Shown here piece after piece: positions 58,072 to 64,000 of a stretch of 64,000 nucleotides of DNA. Within the stretch, counting starts at the first letter, position 1. Each line of letters opens with the position of its first letter. Origin of the DNA: Micromonospora okii. Its GTDB lineage: Bacteria; Actinomycetota; Actinomycetes; Mycobacteriales; Micromonosporaceae. A program made the translations under genes and the position numbers. The stretch lies in the NCBI RefSeq assembly GCF_020884795.1, contig NZ_BBZF01000016.1, positions 205,586 through 269,585 of the forward strand, written 5' to 3'. The notes beneath the pieces are model-generated. The model was not told the origin of the DNA. It saw nothing but the letters and a program-made list of their open reading frames with translations, and did no database searches.

Positions 58072-59964
58072 TCAGACCAGCGAGTCCCGCCACTGCCGGT
58101 GTAGCGCCGCGTACCGGCCCCCGGAGCGCGCCAGCCGGCCCGGCGGGCCGTCCTCAACGACCTCGCCGCCATCGAGGACCAGCACCCGGTCGGCGGTCTC
58201 CACCGTCGAGAGCCGGTGCGCGATCACCAGCGCCGTCCGCTCCCGCAGCACCGTGGCGAGCGCCCGCTGCACCAGCCGCTCCGTGGGCGCGTCGAGCGAC
58301 GACGTGGCCTCGTCCAGGATCAGCACCCGGGGGTCGGCGATGAACGCGCGGGCGAACGCCACGAGCTGCCGCTGGCCGGCGGAGAGCCGGCCGCCGCGCC
58401 GGCGCACCTCGGTGGCGTACCCCTCGGGCAGTGCGGCGATGAAGTCGTGTGCGCCGACCGCCCGCGCCGCCGCCTCCACCGCCGCGTCGTCGGCGTCCGG
58501 CCGGCCGAACCGGATGTTCTCCGCCACCGAGCCGCTGAACAGGTGGTTCTCCTGGGTCACCAGCACCACCGCCCGGCGCAGCTCGGCGTCGGCCAGGTCC
58601 CGCAGGTCGACCCCGTCCAGGGTGACCGTGCCGGCGTCCGGGTCGTGGAAGCGGGCCAGCAGCTTCGCGACGGTGGACTTGCCCGCCCCCGTGGGGCCGA
58701 CCAGCGCCACGGTCTGCCCGGCCGGCACGGTCAGCTCCACGCCGGCCAGGATCGGCGCGCCGGCCCGGTACCCGAAGGAGACGCGCCGGAACTCCACCGC
58801 CCCCCGCCCGGGGCCGCCCGGCAGCGGCACCGGGTCGGCCGGCTCGGGCACCCCCGGCCGCTCGTCGAGCACCCCGGCGAGCTTCTCCAGCGAGGCCGTC
58901 GCCGACTGCAACGAGTTGTAGAACTGGCTGAGCTCCTGCATCGGCTCGAAGAACCGGCGCAGGTAGAGCAGGAACGCGGCGAGCACCCCCACCTCCATGC
59001 CGCCACCGAGCACCCGGTGCCCGCCGTAGGCGAGCACCACCGCCACGGTCACGTTCCCGATCACCTTGATCCCCGGCGAGTACGTGGCGATCAGCCGCAT
59101 CGCGTCCAGGCTGGCCCGCCGGTAGTCGTCGCTGACCGCCGCGAAGATCCGCTGGTTGCGCGGCTCCCGCCGGTACGCCTGCACGGCCCGCACCCCGCGC
59201 ATCGACTCGATGAAGTGGACGATGACCAGCGCCACCGCCTCCCGGCTGCGCCGGTACGCCCCGGCCGAGGCGCGGGCGAACCAGCGGGACAGCCACAGCA
59301 GGAAGGGGAACGCCAGCAGGGTCGCCCCGGCCAGCGGCGCGTCCAGCCAGAGCAGGATGCCCGCCACGGAGAGGATGGAGAGCGCGGCGAGAACCAGCCC
59401 GTCCACCCCGCCGTCGACCAGCTCGCCGATCGAGTCCAGGTCGCTGGTGAGCCGGGAGATCATCCGGCCGGTGGTGTACCGCTCGTGGAAGCCGACGGAG
59501 AGCCGCAGGAAGTGCCCGTACACCCGTTGGCGCAGGTCCAGCAGGACGGCCTGGCCGATCCGGGCGGAGAGCGCCAGGAAGCCGCGCCGGGCCGCGTACT
59601 CGGTCGCCGCGGCGGCGGCGAACGCGCCGGCCAGCGCGACCAGCGGGCCGCTGTCGCCGGCCCGCAGCGGCCCGATCGCCCGGTCGATGCCGAGCATCAC
59701 CAGGTACGGCCCGGCCATGGCGGCGGCGTTCTGGGCCAGCAGCAGCCCCACGGCCAGCCCCAACCGCCCCCGGTGCGGGCGCAGCAGGCTCCGCAGCAGC
59801 ACCCGGCCCCGCGCGCGCAGCCGGGCCACCGCCTCGGGCGTCGCCTCCTCGGCGCTGCTGCGGTCCGCCTCCGGGTCGGCGGCCCGCCCCCGCCACCCGT
59901 GCGGGTCGAGCCCGTCCTGCTCGGCACGGAGAGCACGGTCACGCGGCCGGGAGGCAGCGGTCAC
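58072..59964 (-). CDS. ABC exporter half-transporter B (consensus Walker B)
   Basis: 630 residues. Hydrophilic N-terminus (about 55), six-helix exporter membrane domain, then a nucleotide-binding domain: Walker A GPTGAGKST, Q-loop VTQENHLFSG, signature LSAGQRQLVAFARA (Ala for the usual Gly), Walker B VLILDEATSSLD with the catalytic Glu, H-loop IAHRLST. Its GTG overlaps the stop of the upstream partner (GTGA). The two together form a heterodimeric ABCB-type exporter. Substrate unknown. Confidence 0.93.
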   Translation of the reverse strand: MTAASRPRDRALRAEQDGLDPHGWRGRAADPEADRSSAEEATPEAVARLRARGRVLLRSLLRPHRGRLGLAVGLLLAQNAAAMAGPYLVMLGIDRAIGPLRAGDSGPLVALAGAFAAAAATEYAARRGFLALSARIGQAVLLDLRQRVYGHFLRLSVGFHERYTTGRMISRLTSDLDSIGELVDGGVDGLVLAALSILSVAGILLWLDAPLAGATLLAFPFLLWLSRWFARASAGAYRRSREAVALVIVHFIESMRGVRAVQAYRREPRNQRIFAAVSDDYRRASLDAMRLIATYSPGIKVIGNVTVAVVLAYGGHRVLGGGMEVGVLAAFLLYLRRFFEPMQELSQFYNSLQSATASLEKLAGVLDERPGVPEPADPVPLPGGPGRGAVEFRRVSFGYRAGAPILAGVELTVPAGQTVALVGPTGAGKSTVAKLLARFHDPDAGTVTLDGVDLRDLADAELRRAVVLVTQENHLFSGSVAENIRFGRPDADDAAVEAAARAVGAHDFIAALPEGYATEVRRRGGRLSAGQRQLVAFARAFIADPRVLILDEATSSLDAPTERLVQRALATVLRERTALVIAHRLSTVETADRVLVLDGGEVVEDGPPGRLARSGGRYAALHRQWRDSLV

Positions 59965-61805
59965 GACCGCACCAGCCCCCGGCCGTCCGGCCCGGTGGGC
60001 GCGCGGGTGACGGGCTCCCCGGCCGGCGCCGGGTCGGCGGAGAGGATCGCCCGGTACGCCGGCACGGTGGCCAGCAGCCGCGAGTGGGTGCCGACGGCGG
60101 CGATCCGCCCCCGTTCCAGCAGCGCCACCCGGTCGGCCAGCGCCACGGTCGACGGCCGGTGCGCCACGAGCAGCGCGGTCGTGTCCCGCAGCACCCGCCG
60201 CAGCGCCGCCTCCACCAGCGCCTCCGTGTGCACGTCGAGGGCGGAGAGCGGATCGTCCAGCACCAGCACCGCCGGCCGGCCGAGGACCGCCCGGGCCAGC
60301 GCCAGCCGCTGCCGCTGCCCGCCGGAGAGGGTGAGCCCCTGCTCGCCGACCCGGGTGGCCAGGCCCCACGGCAGCTCGTACGCGAAGTCGGCCCGCGCCA
60401 GCGCGAGCGCCGCCCGGACGTCGTCCTCGTCGGCGTCCGGGCGGCCCAGGGTGAGGTTCTCCCAGACCGACATGGAGAAGAGCGTGGGCTCCTCGAACGC
60501 CACCCCGACCAGCCGGCGCAGCGAGGCCAGCCGCAGCCCGCGCACGTCGTGGCCGTCCAGCGTGACCCGCCCGCCGGTCACCTCGTGCAGCCGGGGCACG
60601 AGGGAGAGCAGCGTGCTCTTGCCGCAGCCGGTCGCGCCGACCAGGGCGAGCGTCTCGCCGGGCTCCACGGTGAGGGTGACGTCGCACAGCACCGGCGCGG
60701 CGGTGCCCGGGTAGCGGAACGACACCCCCTCGAAGGCCAGCCGCCCGCGCGCCGCCGGGCGGGGCAGGTCGACCGCGCCCGGGGCGTCCACGATGCTCGG
60801 CGGGGTGTCGAGCACCTCCTGGACCCGGTCGGCGGCGGTGGCCGCCTCCTGGCCGTTGGCGATGATCCAGCCGAGCGACTGCACGGGCCAGATCAGCATG
60901 AGTTGCAGGCTCACGAAGGCGACCAGCTCGCCGACGGTGAGCGCGCCCCCGGCGGCGGCGACCGCCCCGGCGACCAGCACCACGCCGAGGGTCAGGTTGG
61001 GCACCAGGTCGAACAGCGCGGAGGTGCGGGCCAGCAGCCGGCCCTTGGCGACCCCGGTGTCGTGCAGCGCGCGGGCCCCGGCGGCGAACCGGCCGGCCAG
61101 CTCCGGCCCCCGGCCGTACGCCTTCATGGTGCGCAGCCCCTGGGCGGTCTCCTCGACCAGCGTCGCCACGTCGCCCTGCTGGTCCTGCATCCGCCGCGAC
61201 GCCGCGTGGTAGTACCGGCCGAACCGTCGGCTGATCAGGAACAGGGGCGCCGCGCTGGCCGCCACCAGCAGCCCCAGCGCCGGGTGCAGCCGGATCAGCA
61301 GCACCACCACGGCGACGTACGTGACGAGGTTGAGCACCAGGAACAGCAGGCCGAAGGAGAGGAAGCGGCGGATCACCGACAGGTCGCTGGTGATCCGGGA
61401 GAGCAACTGGCCGGACTGCCAGCGGTCGTGGAAGCTGGGCGGCAGCCGTTGCAGGTGGGCGTAGATGTCGGCCCGCAGCGCCGCCTCCATGCCCACCGAG
61501 GCCGAGGACTGCGCCCAGCGGCGGACGAAGATCAGCAGGGCCTCGGCGAGGCCGAGGAGCAGGGCCAGGCCGCCGAGCCGGACCAGCCCGCCCGGGTCGT
61601 GCCGGGCGATCGGGCCGTCGACCACCCGCTGCACCACCAGCGGCACGGCCAGGCTCGCCCCGGTGCCGGCGAGCGCCGCCACGAGCAGGCCGCAGAACTG
61701 GGCGGCGTACGGGCGCAGGTAGGGGTGCAGCCGCCAGAGGTTGCGCAGCGGGCGGCGCGCGTCGGCCCGGCGGACCGGATGGCCGTCGCTTCCCGCAGGC
61801 ACCAC
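59961..61805 (-). CDS. ABC exporter half-transporter A (degenerate Walker B)
   Basis: 614 residues. Six-helix exporter domain and nucleotide-binding domain: Walker A GATGCGKST, signature LSGGQRQRLALARA, Walker B VLVLDDPLSALD, where Asp replaces the catalytic Glu, H-loop VAHRPST. Together with partner B this gives one degenerate and one consensus ATP site, typical of heterodimeric exporters such as TM287/288. Start is one of two adjacent GTG codons (61805, 61802). TTGACA lies on the minus strand at 61843-61838, a likely -35. Confidence 0.92.
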   Translation of the reverse strand: MVPAGSDGHPVRRADARRPLRNLWRLHPYLRPYAAQFCGLLVAALAGTGASLAVPLVVQRVVDGPIARHDPGGLVRLGGLALLLGLAEALLIFVRRWAQSSASVGMEAALRADIYAHLQRLPPSFHDRWQSGQLLSRITSDLSVIRRFLSFGLLFLVLNLVTYVAVVVLLIRLHPALGLLVAASAAPLFLISRRFGRYYHAASRRMQDQQGDVATLVEETAQGLRTMKAYGRGPELAGRFAAGARALHDTGVAKGRLLARTSALFDLVPNLTLGVVLVAGAVAAAGGALTVGELVAFVSLQLMLIWPVQSLGWIIANGQEAATAADRVQEVLDTPPSIVDAPGAVDLPRPAARGRLAFEGVSFRYPGTAAPVLCDVTLTVEPGETLALVGATGCGKSTLLSLVPRLHEVTGGRVTLDGHDVRGLRLASLRRLVGVAFEEPTLFSMSVWENLTLGRPDADEDDVRAALALARADFAYELPWGLATRVGEQGLTLSGGQRQRLALARAVLGRPAVLVLDDPLSALDVHTEALVEAALRRVLRDTTALLVAHRPSTVALADRVALLERGRIAAVGTHSRLLATVPAYRAILSADPAPAGEPVTRAPTGPDGRGLVRS

Positions 61806-61849
61806 CCGACCGTAGCGGCAAATGTGAGCGCCGCCACTGTCAACTTTCG

Positions 61850-62383
61850 TCAGTGTGACCTGGGCGCCTCGTGGGCGAGCAGCCACCGCTTCACGTCCAG
61901 CCCCCAGCGGTAGCCGCCGAGGCCCCCGTCGGTGCGCAGCACCCGGTGGCACGGCACGAAGAGGGCGGCGGCGTTGCGGGCGCAGGCCGCCGCCGCCGCG
62001 CGCACCGCCGCCGGCCGCCCGGCCAGCCCGGCGTACCCGGTGTAGGTCACCGGCTGGCCCGGCTTCACCTCGCGCAGCACCTCCCACGCGTGCGCCATGA
62101 ACGCGCCGCCGGTGTGCTGCCTCACGGGCACCGCGTCGATCGCGGTCAGCTCCCCGTCGAGGTACGCGGCGACGGCGGTGGTCACCGGGCCGAGGTCGGG
62201 CCGCTGCCGCACCGCGCCGCGCAGCGCCGGGTGCACCAGGGGCAGCAGCGCCTCCGGCTCGGCGGTGAAGCCGGCCGCCCGGACCGCCCCGTCGGGGCCG
62301 GCGAGGATGCTCAGCGGGCCGGCGGGCGTGCCGACGACCGTGGCGTCGAGGGTGCCGGTCGCTTCGTTCAGCGTGCTGGTCAT
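61850..62383 (-). CDS. ogt: methylated-DNA-protein cysteine methyltransferase
   Basis: 177 residues. Suicide repair of O6-alkylguanine. C-terminal domain VLREVKPGQPVTYTGYAGLAGRPAAVRAAAAACARN with the Tyr and Arg of the helix-turn-helix, then LFVPCHRVLRTDGGLGGYRWG with the alkyl-accepting Cys. ATG overlaps the stop of the Ada-AlkA gene (ATGA), so both repair proteins are made together. Confidence 0.95.
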   Translation of the reverse strand: MTSTLNEATGTLDATVVGTPAGPLSILAGPDGAVRAAGFTAEPEALLPLVHPALRGAVRQRPDLGPVTTAVAAYLDGELTAIDAVPVRQHTGGAFMAHAWEVLREVKPGQPVTYTGYAGLAGRPAAVRAAAAACARNAAALFVPCHRVLRTDGGLGGYRWGLDVKRWLLAHEAPRSH

Positions 62384-63825
62384 GCCGCTCTCCAGAGTCT
62401 GATCACCGTGTACGAGCGCCAGGGGCGCCAGCGCACCGCGTACGCGTCGAGGGTCTTGGGGTCGTCGGGCAGGCCGAGCACGGCGGCCCCGCGCCGCACG
62501 GCCAGGTCGGTGGGGAGGAACACGTCGGGGTCGCCGAGGGCGCGCATGGCGACGTAGCCGGCCGTCCACGGGCCGATGCCCGGCACCTCCCGCAGCCGCC
62601 GCACGGTCTCCTCCCGGTCCCCGCCCGGGTCGAGGTCGAGGTCGCCGTCGACGACCGCGCGGGCCACCGCCCGCAGCGTCTCGCGCCGGGCCGCCGGCAT
62701 GCGGAAGCCGTCGTCGGGCACGTCCAGCAGCTCGCGCGGCGTGACGAACCCCCGCAGGCGTTGCGCCCCGTCCGGCTCGTCCTCCCCGGCGGGGAGGTGG
62801 GACAGGAGGTGGGTGAGCGTGGTGCGGGCGGAGCGCAGCGAGACCTGCTGGGTGGCGACCGCGCGGACGAGCATCTCGAAGCCGTCGACGGCGCGGGGCA
62901 GGCGTACCCCCGGCTCCGCCGCCACCCCGGCGGCCAGGGCGGGGTCGGCGGCGAGCGCGCCGTCGACGGCCTCCGGGTCCGCGTCGAGGTCGAGCAGCCG
63001 GCGGCAGCGGGCCACGGCCGGGGCCAGGTCGCGCATGTCCGCCAGCCGCAGCGTCGCCGCCACGTGCCCGGCCGCCGGCGTCAGCGCCACCTCCGCCGCG
63101 CCGTGCGGCAGCCGCAACCCCCGCCGGTACGTCCCGCCGCGCGCCTCCTCGACGCCCGGCAGCGCCCGCAGCGCGAGGAAGTCCAGCAGGGCCGGGGCGT
63201 GCAGCGGCGGCCGGTACGCCAGCCGCAGCGTGATCGTGCCCGCCCCGCCCACCGCCGGGAGCCGCCCCCCGGCGGCCCGCAACTGCGACGGGGCGGTGGC
63301 GTACACCTCCCGGACCGTGTCGTTGAACTGCCGGACGCTGCCGAACCCGGCGGCGAACGCGACCTCGGCCATCCCGAGCCCGGTCGTCTCGATCAGCACC
63401 CGGGCGGTCTGGGCGCGCTGCGCGCGGGCCAGCGCGAGCGGCCCCGCACCCATCTCGGCCCGCAGCATCCGGTGCAGGTGGCGCTCGGTGTACCCGAGCC
63501 GGGCGGCCAGCCCCGGTACGCCGTCGCGGTCCACGACCCCGTCGGCGATCAGCCGCATGGCCCGGCCCACCACGTCCGCCCGCACGTCCCACTCCGGGGA
63601 GCCCGGGGCGGCGTCGGGGCGGCAGCGGCGGCAGGCCCGCAGCCCGGCGCCCTGCGCGGCGGCGGCCGACGGGAAGAACCGGACGTTTCGCCGCTTCGGC
63701 GTGACCGCCGGGCAGGACGGCCGGCAGTAGATCCCGGTCGACGTCACACCCGTGTAGAACCAGCCGTCGAAGCGCTGGTCACGGCTGTCCACGGCCCGGT
63801 AGCACCGCTCGAAGTCCAACTCCAC
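62380..63825 (-). CDS. Ada-AlkA fusion: methylphosphotriester sensor, AraC HTH and DNA glycosylase
   Basis: 481 residues in three parts. (1) Ada zinc domain with C34, C38, C65, C68 (GIYCRPSC, ACRRCRP); C34 or C38 accepts methyl from phosphotriesters. (2) AraC-type HTH (about 85-190; LAARLGYTERHLHRML, VAFAAGFGSVRQFNDTVRE). (3) AlkA glycosylase (about 200-481) with HhH VPGIGPWTAGYVAMRAL and the catalytic Asp in FLPTD. It combines sensing and induction with removal of 3-methyladenine. Operon with ogt, giving an adaptive-response module. Confidence 0.94.
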   Translation of the reverse strand: MELDFERCYRAVDSRDQRFDGWFYTGVTSTGIYCRPSCPAVTPKRRNVRFFPSAAAAQGAGLRACRRCRPDAAPGSPEWDVRADVVGRAMRLIADGVVDRDGVPGLAARLGYTERHLHRMLRAEMGAGPLALARAQRAQTARVLIETTGLGMAEVAFAAGFGSVRQFNDTVREVYATAPSQLRAAGGRLPAVGGAGTITLRLAYRPPLHAPALLDFLALRALPGVEEARGGTYRRGLRLPHGAAEVALTPAAGHVAATLRLADMRDLAPAVARCRRLLDLDADPEAVDGALAADPALAAGVAAEPGVRLPRAVDGFEMLVRAVATQQVSLRSARTTLTHLLSHLPAGEDEPDGAQRLRGFVTPRELLDVPDDGFRMPAARRETLRAVARAVVDGDLDLDPGGDREETVRRLREVPGIGPWTAGYVAMRALGDPDVFLPTDLAVRRGAAVLGLPDDPKTLDAYAVRWRPWRSYTVIRLWRAA

Positions 63826-63880
63826 GCCCCCGATACTGCCCCGCCACCCCCGCCGGGGGCTCGCGGGTTTCGGACGTGGG

Positions 63881-63935
63881 TGTAAGGAGGGGCACCCTGT
63901 TAACGCTTTCGGTAGAGGAAGGGCCCCTTTCTAAC
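63881..63935 (+). repeat. dispersed twin-hairpin repeat, copy R5
   Basis: TGTAAGGAGGGGCACC, TTAACGCTTTCGGTAGAGG, AAGGGCCCCTTT. Plus orientation, upstream of the Ada-AlkA gene; the gene it would follow, if any, lies beyond the window. Nothing else recognisable to 64000. Confidence 0.87.
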
Positions 63936-64000
63936 GCCCCGACCTCGGGGACTGTCCGCCGCGAAGCCGGGCGAGCGCCACGGGCCACCCCGCGCCGGGC

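Overview
The window is uniformly GC-rich chromosomal DNA from an actinomycete. Three things point to Micromonosporaceae, most likely Micromonospora: actinobacterial gene families (WhiB-like, BldM-like, DUF5319, GuaB3, ChoD-like and PerM-type DUF6350 proteins), the conserved order groES-groEL1-whiD-bldM-DUF5319-guaB-guaB3-choD-guaA, and a dispersed twin-hairpin repeat. The assignment is inference from gene content, not a database match. I see no rRNA, tRNA, prophage, insertion sequence or CRISPR array.

Layout. 1-3.3 kb: a methyltransferase cut by the window edge, then groES-groEL1 behind two CIRCE operators. 3.5-14.7 kb: WhiD- and BldM-like developmental regulators, then guaB, guaB3 and guaA (GMP synthesis) interleaved with an M1 peptidase lipoprotein, an LCP enzyme and a ChoD-like oxidoreductase. 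14.7-20 kb: a small PspC protein, two paralogous double-Nudix genes, and convergent pssA and psd (phosphatidylethanolamine synthesis). 19.9-24.3 kb: an envelope-stress-like cluster, a PspC/LiaF-like membrane protein facing away from a PspC-histidine kinase and its LuxR-type regulator. 24.9-30.7 kb: a five-gene oligopeptide ABC importer. 30.9-31.8 kb: chorismate mutase behind an apparent Phe/Tyr attenuation leader. 31.8-38.1 kb: secreted 5'-nucleotidase, PcrA/UvrD helicase and two M23 peptidases. 38.5-51.1 kb: central metabolism (B12-binding protein, sucCD, purN-purH, folD, mdh, idh) with several small membrane proteins. 51.4-54.3 kb: galT and an APS kinase fused to a degenerate sulfurylase domain. 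54.5-57.9 kb: a VTC / DUF4956 / CotH operon. 58-63.8 kb: a heterodimeric ABC exporter and an Ada-AlkA / Ogt DNA alkylation repair pair.

Most striking points. (1) On the minus strand upstream of chorismate mutase, a short frame carries the codon run Phe-Tyr-Phe-Tyr-Tyr, followed by mutually exclusive hairpins and a U-tailed terminator. It looks like a pheL-type attenuator. (2) Five copies of a roughly 55-bp twin-hairpin repeat occur here. Four have the same orientation as an adjacent gene and sit at or inside its 3' part. One is spliced in frame into the methyltransferase and one supplies the stop codon of the PerM-like gene. (3) A 42-codon frame with a strong ribosome binding site lies in the structured leader of pssA. 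(4) The VTC / DUF4956 / CotH operon has no assigned job.

Shared themes: purine and one-carbon metabolism (guaB, guaB3, guaA, purN, purH, folD), TCA cycle enzymes, cell-envelope construction and stress sensing, and DNA repair. Most gene pairs within operons are coupled by 1-8 bp overlaps, and convergent pairs usually share a strong GC hairpin.
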